Assembly (NCBI GenBank): GCA_020629835.1
Contig: JAHDCO010000004.1
Location: 99,186-163,185 of the forward strand
Source of the DNA: Granulosicoccaceae bacterium
GTDB taxonomy: Bacteria > Pseudomonadota > Gammaproteobacteria > Granulosicoccales > Granulosicoccaceae
Direction: 5' to 3'
DNA: 64,000 bases
Positions 8,652-17,500 of the stretch are shown piece after piece (position 1 is the first letter of the stretch; each line of letters opens with the position of its first letter). The translations under genes were made by a program, and so were the position numbers. The notes below the pieces were generated by a model. It searched no databases and was not told the DNA's origin. It saw nothing but the letters and a program-made list of their open reading frames with translations.

Positions 8652-9200
8652 TCAGGCTTCTTCTGCTAGTGCCTGTTTTGCCAAGACATGAGATGTCAGG
8701 CGGTCGTACAAAGATCCGTGTGTGTCGAAAAAGCCTGACCGCCAATCCTGCTGAACCTTATCGATAACAGCGGTTGAGGGTGCGCTGTATAGGTTCTTGC
8801 TGATAGCTGTCAACGAGCTATCAAACATAGACAGTGGATCATACTGTTGGTAGAAGCCAGCCAATTCGCGCACCGCTGAAGCGGGTAATTGATCAAGGTA
8901 GTCGAGCACAACAGATTTACGTAACGACGCACTGCGCAGCAATGCATCGACGTTTGTGTCACTGATCAAACGTTCTTCCGGGCCTTCACGGCTACCAATA
9001 GGCTGCCGAGTCAAACAGTCCAGTACACCGAGGATTAATATGGCTCGTGAGGCGTGCAAACGATGCGTCGAAGCCGCCACTGCCAGTTCAATGATTTCCA
9101 AGTCAGCGGGACTAACGTTTTCTGTACGCGATTGTGAGTGCGTTTCTGAATCATCGATGGGCGCTTGATTCTGCGTGATTTGCGATTGTGATGTTTCCAT
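8652..9200 (-). CDS. Hypothetical protein, 182 residues
   Basis: A soluble, mostly alpha-helical protein with no family I recognise. The first 30 residues are Gln/Ser/Thr-rich and polar; the rest contains amphipathic helices with regular Leu spacing. The ATG at 9200 is preceded by a purine-rich GGGGCAGG element at a good distance, which supports the start. The next gene downstream on the same strand is the small hydrophilic protein 8391-8615. Confidence 0.6.
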   Translation of the reverse strand: METSQSQITQNQAPIDDSETHSQSRTENVSPADLEIIELAVAASTHRLHASRAILILGVLDCLTRQPIGSREGPEERLISDTNVDALLRSASLRKSVVLDYLDQLPASAVRELAGFYQQYDPLSMFDSSLTAISKNLYSAPSTAVIDKVQQDWRSGFFDTHGSLYDRLTSHVLAKQALAEEA

Positions 9201-9594
9201 ATAACCTGCCCCTTTGCTAGCGAGTTAGACTAATAATTCGCGTTCATTACCGATTAACGGGTTGGTACTGTTGGACGATCAGTTGCCTTACACGATCAGG
9301 TACTTTAGACGTAGAGGTTATTCGCATTGGCTTCAGAATATAAAATTTGGCCAAGCGCTAACCTTGAGGCCACGGTAGCTCAGTGATCCTTGTTTAATTA
9401 GGTAGTTGGTAAAATTACTCCGATGATCGTAAAAAATACAAAAAACGCTGCTGAGTATGTGTGAGTCGATCTTGAGGAGAGGGATTCGGCTGGCCGTTCA
9501 GAAAAAGTTACACACCCGATTATCTGTGCAAACCCGATGCTTCATACTTCAACCAAACCTGGCGCAACAGCCGGGCAAAGAATGGAGATTTGCT
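9201..9594. other. Intergenic region upstream of DUF1328 gene
   Basis: About 390 bases between the divergent gene starting at 9200 and the DUF1328 gene at 9595. An open frame from ATG 9457 runs in frame into the DUF1328 gene, but its N-terminal part has no family likeness and a better ribosome site lies at 9595. The region should hold the promoters of both neighbours. I see no RNA gene, repeat or clear operator. Confidence 0.4.
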
Positions 9595-9753
9595 ATGTTA
9601 AGTTGGGCAGTTACATTTTTTATTATTGCGATCATTGCCGCCGTATTAGGTTTCGGTGGTATCGCTGGTTCCGCCTCATCCATTGCACAAATTTTGTTTG
9701 TTGTTTTCTTAATTGTTGCGGTGTTTTCGTTTATTCGCGGGCGGAGTACGTAG
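9595..9753 (+). CDS. DUF1328 small membrane protein (YtjA-like)
   Basis: A 52-residue protein with two hydrophobic helices (about 4-22 and 28-46) separated by FGGIAGSAS, which is the DUF1328/YtjA signature. Such proteins are common in stress clusters beside CsbD and BON proteins; their molecular role is unknown. The start is ATG 9595, preceded by GGAG at a proper distance, in preference to the longer frame from 9457. Confidence 0.85.
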   Translation: MLSWAVTFFIIAIIAAVLGFGGIAGSASSIAQILFVVFLIVAVFSFIRGRST

Positions 9754-9781
9754 GTTACTCCTGTTTTAAACAGCGCCGTGA

Positions 9782-9803
9782 GCCCTCAGCAACTGCTGAG
9801 GGC
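9782..9803. terminator. Hairpin between convergent genes
   Basis: A perfect inverted repeat GCCCTCAGC-AACT-GCTGAGGGC, 9-bp stem, lies between the DUF1328 gene and the convergent hemerythrin gene. There is no T-run on either side, so it may be a weak or factor-aided terminator. Confidence 0.45.
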
Positions 9804-9827
9804 CCATGGCCAAATCAAAACAGAAAT

Positions 9828-10271
9828 TTAGGCGTGTTCCAGCTCCTGCGATTTTCTGTCCTCGAATACACCCAACATATTTTCAATTTCAGTGTCTTTC
9901 ATTTCCTTTCGAACAGCGTCAAAAACACTCGATTCTTCCTCTTCCATATGATGCTCGTTCTCGTCGGCTAATTTCTTGAACGTCGATAACCACTCTTCGT
10001 CCGAAACATTGAGCTTCTCTAGCTCCTCCAAAAGTTCAATTGCATCATGATGTTCAGCCACACTGTGGCGTGATTGATCGGTTGTTTCACTGTTTTCAAG
10101 CATTGGCGCGTAGAACGATTCTTCTTCAGCTGCCGCATGCGCTCTGAATTCAACTCTGAATTCATCGAATAATTGCTGCCGTTCTGAAACTGAAGTATTC
10201 TCATTAAGGATGCCGTTCATTAATTCGCGTTGCTTTTTATGGTCGTGCTCAATTTTCTCAAAGATATCCAT
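9828..10271 (-). CDS. Hemerythrin HHE domain protein
   Basis: A 147-residue soluble protein from ATG 10271, which has GGAG 8 bases upstream; the frame extends to 10331 but without family likeness. The ligand pattern of a hemerythrin HHE domain is visible: HDH (H9/H11), RAHAAAEEESFY, EHHDAIELLEEL and NEHHMEEEE. Proteins of this kind bind a di-iron centre and are linked to oxygen, nitric oxide or oxidative stress responses. It sits among small stress proteins. Confidence 0.88.
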   Translation of the reverse strand: MDIFEKIEHDHKKQRELMNGILNENTSVSERQQLFDEFRVEFRAHAAAEEESFYAPMLENSETTDQSRHSVAEHHDAIELLEELEKLNVSDEEWLSTFKKLADENEHHMEEEESSVFDAVRKEMKDTEIENMLGVFEDRKSQELEHA

Positions 10272-10507
10272 CTGCAGGTCTCCTGGTTGGAGACCGGATA
10301 ATACGGTTGTACAGATCCACTCAATAGACACTTGAAAGATTGCATCGCTAGCCGTGTAATATCGTTAACGCTGATTGGCAGGCTGTAGGTGTCACCGTCG
10401 TCTGCAGGGTTTTGACTGCTTGCAATAATTACAGGAGCAAGACACTTCCTGTGCTTGCACCCGTAACCTATTCCCTTCCAAAGAATATCCAAAAAGGCAC
10501 CTACATT

Positions 10508-10777
10508 ATGGAAACAGTCAAAGTACAGGAACAAACCGATGCTGCGAAGGAAGCCGCAGAAAAGGTAAACGCGACGTTATCCGACGTCAGTAACCGGATT
10601 GAAAACGCTTCGGCCGAAGCTGCCCTGAATGCAGAGATCATGGCTGAAGAGGCGCAAAAAAAAGCAGCCGACACAATCAAAACCGTTGAGCGATATGTTC
10701 AGGAAAAACCATTGCAAGCTGCCGGCATTGTCTTCGCTGCAGGCATATTAACAGCTGTACTCTTACGCAAAAAGTAG
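10508..10777 (+). CDS. DUF883/YqjD-like membrane-anchored stress protein
   Basis: An 89-residue protein with a long Ala/Glu/Lys-rich amphipathic helix (1-60) and a C-terminal single-pass anchor after EKPLQAAGIVFAAGIL, ending in RKK. This is the DUF883 (YqjD/ElaB) layout; the E. coli relatives bind ribosomes at the membrane in stationary phase. The ATG at 10508 is chosen over a longer frame from 10412 that has no family likeness. Its C-terminal motif is nearly repeated in the protein at 25958-26251, so the two are paralogues. The leader contains a bulged hairpin at 10437-10458. Confidence 0.82.
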   Translation: METVKVQEQTDAAKEAAEKVNATLSDVSNRIENASAEAALNAEIMAEEAQKKAADTIKTVERYVQEKPLQAAGIVFAAGILTAVLLRKK

Positions 10778-10791
10778 TGTTTATTTGGTCT

Positions 10792-10816
10792 GGGTGGTCG
10801 CGTAAGGCGACCACCC
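10792..10816. terminator. Hairpin terminator between convergent genes
   Basis: A perfect 10-bp stem GGGTGGTCGC-GTAAG-GCGACCACCC lies 15 bases after the DUF883 stop and 12 bases before the convergent regulator stop. The T-run is short (TTAT), so efficiency is uncertain. Confidence 0.6.
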
Positions 10817-10828
10817 TTATAAGCAGTT

Positions 10829-12256
10829 CTACTGTACAGCCTTCAGTCGGTTATACAGCGTTTTAAGACTGACACCCAAAAGCTTCGATGCTTTTTGCTT
10901 GTTGCCGTTCACCGATTCCAACGTTGCAAACATCAGTTTGCGCTCTAAATCCCAGAAACTTTCTCCCACAAAACTGTTGATTGCTGAATCAGCCGTGGAT
11001 TGAAGGTTAGGAAGCAGCCGGGAATTCATAACCATTTCTTCACCATCCTCTGTTGCCGTGTAGGAGGTAAGCAACACGTTTTTGAACTCGGTGAAGTTAC
11101 CTGGCCATGCGTATTTTTCCAGACATTGTTTAAGTTCGGCGGATACGGATTTTTCCGAACCAAACAGGTGATTCATTTCAGCAACTGCCACGTCAATCAA
11201 TGAGCTGATATCGCCACCGCGCTCTCTTAAAGGCGGCACAGCAATCTCGTTGCGAGCCAGTAAGTAATACAATTCGGGTAACAATCTTCCGCTGTTCAAA
11301 GCGGTCTCGGCAGGTTCTCTTAATACTGCCAGAATTACCAAAGCAGACTTCGAGGCATTCAACGCTCCATTAGGTCGATACTGTCCCGTTCTCAGGTAAT
11401 CCAGTATTGCCGATTGCAAGTGCTTAGGTAGGTGCGTAAGGTCGTCCAAAAGCAACGAACCTTTCCCCGCTCTTTGAAAGTACCCTTCCTCAATGTTTGC
11501 CTCAGTTTTTGTGTGATTCGCTTCAGAGGGTGCTTGCCCAAAAAATCGGGTTGTCGCCAACGCATCGTTCTCTACACCGCAGTTTACATAAATAAGCGGT
11601 TGATCAGAATACCGATGCTTGTGCACCAATGAGGCGATCTCTGGTTTTAGTACACCGGGTTCGCCGGTCACCAGCGTGTGCATGAACGTCGATCTTGCCG
11701 CACTTTTAATCGAAGATCTCAAAACACAGCTTTCCTTAGAATCTCCGTTCAGGCCGATGACTCGTGACGGCATCTCGAACATTTCATCATAGTAGTGAAT
11801 GCGTTGCCTGCTTTCTGCGCGAGTAATTCGGTTTAACGACCCAATGAGTTCCTGAGCACTGACGGGTTTCTGTAAATAATCGAAAGCGCCCGCCCGCAAA
11901 CAGTCCAGTGTCGTGTCCATGTTTTGAGAGCCGGTCACTACAATGATATTCCTGACGTTGTATTCGCCCAGCGTTTGTATGAGACTAACTCCACCTCCAT
12001 CTGGTAAACCAAGATCGACTAAAGCGATGCTCGGAGGAGAAATCCTGACGGCCTCTTGCGCTTCACTAATGGAATAGCAAGCTGATGCGTTATACCCCGC
12101 CCGCTGGATGATCTTGCACAGTAAGTCTGCGGTATCCCGATTGTCTTCAACGACTAAAATTGAATGAGAAGCCCGAGTATCAGATGGTGTTTTCCGCTGA
12201 TTTTGTTTGCTTTGAACACGACCGGTCTGTGGGGTAACCTCGATTGAGGAAATCAT
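10829..12256 (-). CDS. Response regulator, REC - degenerate AAA - Fis HTH (NtrC-like), paralogue 1
   Basis: A 475-residue regulator. The receiver domain (about 32-145) is complete, with D38, phospho-acceptor D81, T108 and K130. The central AAA domain (about 165-400) is degenerate: Walker A reads GEPGVLKPE (K204 kept, second Gly lost), the sigma-54 GAFTGA loop is absent, Walker B is LLLDD (D271-D272), and the sensor-II Arg of WPGNVREL is Thr (WPGNFTEF). The LRERGGDI segment remains. A Fis-type helix-turn-helix ends the protein (about 445-472). It should bind DNA in response to phosphorylation but probably cannot activate sigma-54 polymerase. It lies 11 bases downstream of its paralogue at 12268. 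Confidence 0.88.
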   Translation of the reverse strand: MISSIEVTPQTGRVQSKQNQRKTPSDTRASHSILVVEDNRDTADLLCKIIQRAGYNASACYSISEAQEAVRISPPSIALVDLGLPDGGGVSLIQTLGEYNVRNIIVVTGSQNMDTTLDCLRAGAFDYLQKPVSAQELIGSLNRITRAESRQRIHYYDEMFEMPSRVIGLNGDSKESCVLRSSIKSAARSTFMHTLVTGEPGVLKPEIASLVHKHRYSDQPLIYVNCGVENDALATTRFFGQAPSEANHTKTEANIEEGYFQRAGKGSLLLDDLTHLPKHLQSAILDYLRTGQYRPNGALNASKSALVILAVLREPAETALNSGRLLPELYYLLARNEIAVPPLRERGGDISSLIDVAVAEMNHLFGSEKSVSAELKQCLEKYAWPGNFTEFKNVLLTSYTATEDGEEMVMNSRLLPNLQSTADSAINSFVGESFWDLERKLMFATLESVNGNKQKASKLLGVSLKTLYNRLKAVQ

Positions 12257-12267
12257 TAAAACATCCT

Positions 12268-13608
12268 TTATTGGTAGGCGTTAATGCGGTTGTATAAGGT
12301 TTTTAAACTGATACCCAGCATTTTGGCGGTCGCTCGTTTGTCGCCGGCATGATGGTCCAAAGTGGCCAGAAGCAGCTGTTTTTCCAGCTGCCAAAACGAA
12401 GTCCCCACCAATTGGTCGATATCACGTACCTGCTCATCTTCTTGAGGAGCGTTGGTGAGTAAATGGGTAATTTCCGATTCGTTTTCGGCCATATCCGCGG
12501 CTGCTGTATCGAGTGCCATAGATAGCTCCAGGACGTTGTTAGGCCAACTGTGTTTAGCGATTAGATCTTCCGCCTCGGCAGAGAGCTTGATCGCTCTGTC
12601 ATGCTTTTGCGATAACACCTGACAGTAATATCGAGAAAATCGAATGGCATCGTCGATACACTGCCGTAAGGCAGGAACTCGGAGGGTGTATTGGGCCAGG
12701 TGAAAATACAGATCTGACCGGAGCGATTCGGATTCTAAAATATTGGTGGATTGTTCCTGACAGATGCTCACGGTGGCGACTGATACCCCAATTCCGTTTC
12801 GGCCATTCACACGTCGAAATCGTCCGGTTTTCATGAAAGACAGTAGTCTCGATTGTAGGGACGGGTGTAGCTCGGTAATGTCGTCGATGACCAAGGTGCC
12901 TCCTGCGGCCTGTTCCAGATAGCCTTTGTGCAGGCAGTCGCCGGTTTCGGGGTCCTCCAGGCCAAATAAACGTTCAGTTACTCGAGCATCATTTTCTGCA
13001 GCGCAGTTCATTCGCACCAGTGGCCCACCTCGGCGACTGCGTTCGTGGATAAGTTCGGCAACCGAAAACTTTTGTGTTCCGCTTTCGCCCTCGATCAAAA
13101 CATGACTGGTTGGGTGGGATGCAACCCGACCGATCATGATTTTTAGTTGCTGCAACACTGGCGAGTGCCCCACTTCAACCCAAGACGTGATTTCGTTGCT
13201 ACTTGGGTCGTTAGCCGCTTCGTTGATGAGCTCGTTTTGCTGCGTGCGGGGTTGTATCGCACGCTTTAGCTGTGCAAGGTCCACGGGTTTTACGAGTACG
13301 TCCCTGGCTCTGCACTTGATGCTTTTTATGACGGATTGTTGGGAAGTGTTACCGCTGATAACGATAAATCGGTCTTTTGTGGAATTGTTCAATTCCGCCA
13401 TGAGGTCCAGCCCATTTCCGTCGGGAAGGTCTATGTCTACCAGCATGAGTTTGGGTGCTTTTTCGAGGATAATCCGGCGCGCATCCGCGACGCGATGTGC
13501 GGTCGACACCTCATAGCCCTGTGACTGAAGCACTTGAGAGAACAGACCGGATAACGCCAAATCATCATCGAGTACGAGTGCAGAAGGCGGTTCGAATGGA
13601 GTAGCCAT
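12268..13608 (-). CDS. Response regulator, REC - degenerate AAA - Fis HTH (NtrC-like), paralogue 2
   Basis: A 446-residue paralogue of the gene just downstream. The receiver (about 9-120) has D14-D16, phospho-acceptor D58 and K107. The AAA part has Walker A GESGTQKFS (K180), no GAFTGA loop, Walker B LVIDD (D232-D233), sensor II WPNNVLEL (Arg to Leu), and a broken LRER motif (VPALRQCID). The C-terminal Fis helix-turn-helix ends in LGISLKTLYNR. It is the first gene of a two-regulator transcription unit and is divergent from the orphan CheB gene across a 263-base spacer. Confidence 0.88.
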   Translation of the reverse strand: MATPFEPPSALVLDDDLALSGLFSQVLQSQGYEVSTAHRVADARRIILEKAPKLMLVDIDLPDGNGLDLMAELNNSTKDRFIVISGNTSQQSVIKSIKCRARDVLVKPVDLAQLKRAIQPRTQQNELINEAANDPSSNEITSWVEVGHSPVLQQLKIMIGRVASHPTSHVLIEGESGTQKFSVAELIHERSRRGGPLVRMNCAAENDARVTERLFGLEDPETGDCLHKGYLEQAAGGTLVIDDITELHPSLQSRLLSFMKTGRFRRVNGRNGIGVSVATVSICQEQSTNILESESLRSDLYFHLAQYTLRVPALRQCIDDAIRFSRYYCQVLSQKHDRAIKLSAEAEDLIAKHSWPNNVLELSMALDTAAADMAENESEITHLLTNAPQEDEQVRDIDQLVGTSFWQLEKQLLLATLDHHAGDKRATAKMLGISLKTLYNRINAYQ

Positions 13609-13871
13609 GGTGGAAGGGCCCTATGGAATGAGTCAGTTAGCCAATTTAGCGAGCTTAAAGTCGCATCAGAAACGCTGATATCAGGCAGGATAGTGTTGGC
13701 TTTCGGATGAATCTCCACGCTTGTCATTTTTACAACGACAGCGCCACTGAACCCTGTAAGGTCAAATACTCAAGCTCTACAGGGAAAATCCGCGCCCGTG
13801 ATGGGGGCGGATCTACTTAGCAAACAGGCATCAGAGAATGCACAGGATTTAAAGACAGCGAGTGCATTACT

Positions 13872-14486
13872 ATGAGCGAAGAGAAGCGACCACACGGCCA
13901 GATCATAATTATCGGAGCGTCCGCCGGAGGGCTCGAACCACTGCAGACTATCTTCAGCCAGCTGCCCGCTGATTTCTCTATCCCGATTGTTGTCGTACGC
14001 CACTCGCTGCCCTCCAGGCCCTCGTTGCTGACAGACGTACTTGGAGCCTCGAGTAATTTAGCGGTTCGTACCATCAAACACGACTCATTCATTACCCCAG
14101 CCGCCGTTCATGTTGTGCCCTCATCACACAACGTAGCTTTCAAGGCCGCCGAAGACGGCGAGATAAAGTTTGTGTTGGTCGAGCAGGAGCGTGAGCTGGG
14201 GCCCACACCGAACATTGATTTGACCATTGTGTCTGCCGCTCAGCATTTTGGGAGCAATTGCACAGCCGTTATACTCAGTGGTTACTTGGATGACGGGACT
14301 GAAGGCGCTAAATTTTTGGCTAAAGTTGGCGGCACAACAATTGTGCAGTCGCCGGATGATGCGCAGCACGATTCCATGCCGCTAAACATTGTGTGGCGTG
14401 ATTCTCCTGAACACATTACCCATCAGCAACAGATCGCTAAATTGTTATTGGATCTGGAGCACCGAGCCGCACATTCTGCAGCGTGA
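13872..14486 (+). CDS. Orphan CheB methylesterase domain protein
   Basis: A 204-residue protein that is only a CheB catalytic domain, without the receiver domain that normally gates it. The serine-hydrolase triad is S17 (GASAGG), H44 (VRHSL) and D141 (LDDGTEG). Normal CheB demethylates chemoreceptors, but no receptor, CheA or CheW is in the window. It lies 56 bases upstream of the large CheB-CheR hybrid and probably shares its transcript, so it may work on that protein or on a common partner. Confidence 0.86.
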   Translation: MSEEKRPHGQIIIIGASAGGLEPLQTIFSQLPADFSIPIVVVRHSLPSRPSLLTDVLGASSNLAVRTIKHDSFITPAAVHVVPSSHNVAFKAAEDGEIKFVLVEQERELGPTPNIDLTIVSAAQHFGSNCTAVILSGYLDDGTEGAKFLAKVGGTTIVQSPDDAQHDSMPLNIVWRDSPEHITHQQQIAKLLLDLEHRAAHSAA

Positions 14487-14542
14487 TCCGAGCTGCTATA
14501 CGAACGAATAACGTTGTTAAAAGAATACTGTCATAGGTAACG

Positions 14543-17500
14543 ATGAAAAGAATTGTAGGAATCGGGGCTTCCGCCGGTGGATTGGAAGCATTAGAAGATC
14601 TGTTTGCCAACATGCCCGAAAAATCGGGCTACGCCTTCGTTATCGTGCAGCACTTATCGCCTGACTTCAAGAGCCATATGGATGAGCTCATTCGTCGGGT
14701 TACGAATATCCCTGTTCATGTTGCTACCGAGAATATGGAGGTTCATAAGGACAACATTTATCTGATCCCAGCCAAGAAGGTCATGGTGATATCCAACAAT
14801 AAGTTGCATCTCACCGATCGGCCGCGTGAAGATGTTTTAACGCACCCCATCGATCAGTTTTTTCGTGCACTTGCCAACGATATGGGCAAAGATGCGGTGG
14901 CCATTGTTTTATCCGGCACGGGTAGTGATGGCTCGAGAGGGGTTCAGGCTATTGCTGCGGCGCATGGTTTGGTTATCAGCCAGGACGACACATCTGCCCG
15001 GTTCGATGGCATGCCGCTGAATGCGCAAGCTACTGGCTGTGTGCATGCGGTTATGGCGCCAGGGGAAATGCCCGAGGCACTCACGCTGTATCGGCAAAAA
15101 TCTTTAACTCCTCGGCAGCTAAAAGCGGAAATTTCTTCAGACGACACAGCGGTATTGGCAACGATTTTTGACGCTGTAAAAAGTAAACGCGGCGTTGACT
15201 TCAGCAACTATAAACCCAGCACGGTGGGTCGGCGGATTGAGCGTCGAATGGGACTTTTGCACATAGACGATATCGGTGAATACGCGCGCCGTGTTGAGGC
15301 CGATCCGCAAGAAGCTGAGGATCTGTACAAAGATCTTTTGATCGGTGTGACGCGATTTTTTCGGGATTCGGATGCGTTTAAAATTGTCGAAGACACTATC
15401 CTTCCGGACCTTATTGATCGAGCCCTGTCGACGAACACAATTCGAATATGGGTTGCCGGATGTGCGTCGGGTGAAGAAGTGTATTCCATCGCGATGATGT
15501 TGCATGAGCAGCTACCCTCTTCCAGCGAAATCGAAGTAAAGATTTTTGCCACCGATATTCATCAAGGCTCGCTGGACACGGCAGCTCGAGGAATTTACCC
15601 TGAAGATGCGGTAAAGGAGCTGTCGGATGATCGCCGCGAACGGTATTTTCAGAAGAACAAGTTAGGCTGGCAGGTGTCGCCTGCGTTGCGCGACATGGTG
15701 GTCTTCGCCTCTCACAATGTATTCAGCGATGCGCCCTTCACACAACTTGACTTGGTGTCGTGCAGAAACCTGTTGATCTACCTAAACCCGCAGGCTCAGA
15801 AAAAAGCCTTGTCGTTGTTTCACTTTGCGCTTAAGAGCGGCGGGTACCTGTTCTTAGGCCCCAGTGAAACCCCAGGTGAGATTGATGATGAATTTACGAC
15901 GGTGGATGGGCGTCGGCGCATTTACCGAAAGCGTCGCGATGTGCGTTTGCCGCTGGACTCACGCATGCCGTTTCATGCGGGCACCACCGTTCCCCAAATG
16001 CCGCGTGGCTCCACACGTAGGGCTACTGTTACAGACACTCGCCCTGATATGTCGTTGCTGGCCATATACGACCGTCTGCTCGATGAGTACATGCCCGCAT
16101 CCATTCTGGTTGATGAAAGTTATCGAATTCTGCATACCTTTGGTGGCGCTCAGAAATACCTTGAATTTAAAGCCGGCCGGCTGGATGTGAGCGTTGTGGA
16201 GGTGATTGCGCCTGAACTTAAAACAACGCTATCTGGTGCGCTGCAGCACACCATCAGAGAACAAAACGAAGTGCACTATACCTGTCAGATCAATGGGCAG
16301 GAGGATGGCTCTGACGAACCCTATACGCTGCATATCATTGCAAAGCCGATTGTTGATCAACGTACGCATATTTTAAATATCCTGGTTACGTTGAGGCGTG
16401 AAGATCGCGTTATGGATGCGAAAGCATCCGAACCGGAGGCTACCGTAGTCAGCGTTAACGAGATGGACAAAGCTCGTATCGCATCACTAGAAGCTGAGCT
16501 TAGGTACTCAAGAGAGAACCTGCAGGCCACGATTGAAGAACTGGAAACGTCCAATGAAGAGCTGCAAGCTGCGAATGAAGAAATGCTTGCCAGTAATGAA
16601 GAGCTAAACAGTACCAACGAAGAAATTCAGTCGGTTAACGAAGAACTGTTTACGGTAAATACTGAGCATCAGAAAAAGATCCATGAACTTTCGGTGGCAA
16701 CCGATGACATGGACAACCTGCTCAACCTGACAAAAGTGGGCGTAATCTTCATCGATGATGACTTGTGCATCCGTCGGTTTACGCCTGAAATTGGTAAGAC
16801 GTTTAATTTGGTGACACATGATGTCGGTCGGCCAATCGACGGTTTCTTACATAATTTCAGAAAAGAGAACATTGACGACTCCATACGTTCGGTTATACAC
16901 ACGGGTTCGAAAATCGAACGTACGGTGTTTGATGAGCGCTCCAGACCCTTTTTGATGCGCATGTCGCCTTACAACCGCACAGAAGGTGCTTCTGGTGTGG
17001 TCATGTTTATCACTGACATAAGCTCGGTCCTGAATACCGAAAATGATTTAGCGCTGCACCGTTACATGACTGAACAAGCCCGTGACGGTCAGGCACTGTT
17101 GGATCGAGAAGGTAACTTCATTTACGTTAATCCTGCTTACGCCACGATGACAGGCTATGCGGTTGACGAGCTTTTAGAAATGAAAGTGTCAGACGTTGAT
17201 CTGATACATGACAAAAGCTTGTACCGAGATGTGTTTGAGCGCAGCGCGGCGGATGACATCAGCATGTTCCCATCAAGGTTACGGCGTAAAACCGGTGAAA
17301 TTGTTGAAACCGAAATTACGGTAAATACGATCGAGTTACAGGGCACCCAGCACCTCTTTGCCGCGATACGCGACGTCACTCGGTACAAGGCCGCACGTCA
17401 GAGCCTTGCTAACAGTGAAAGTCTGGTCCAAACCTTGGTGGGGTCTGCTGCTATTGGAATTTTTGTTGTAAGCGACACCGGGATTCTTACCTACTGCAAT

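Noticed and set aside
9457..9594. N-terminal extension of the DUF1328 gene
   Set aside because: The extra 46 residues have no family likeness, and a good ribosome site precedes the ATG at 9595.
10829..13608. Sigma-54-dependent activators
   Set aside because: Length and domain order are NtrC-like, but the GAFTGA loop, complete Walker A and sensor-II Arg are missing.
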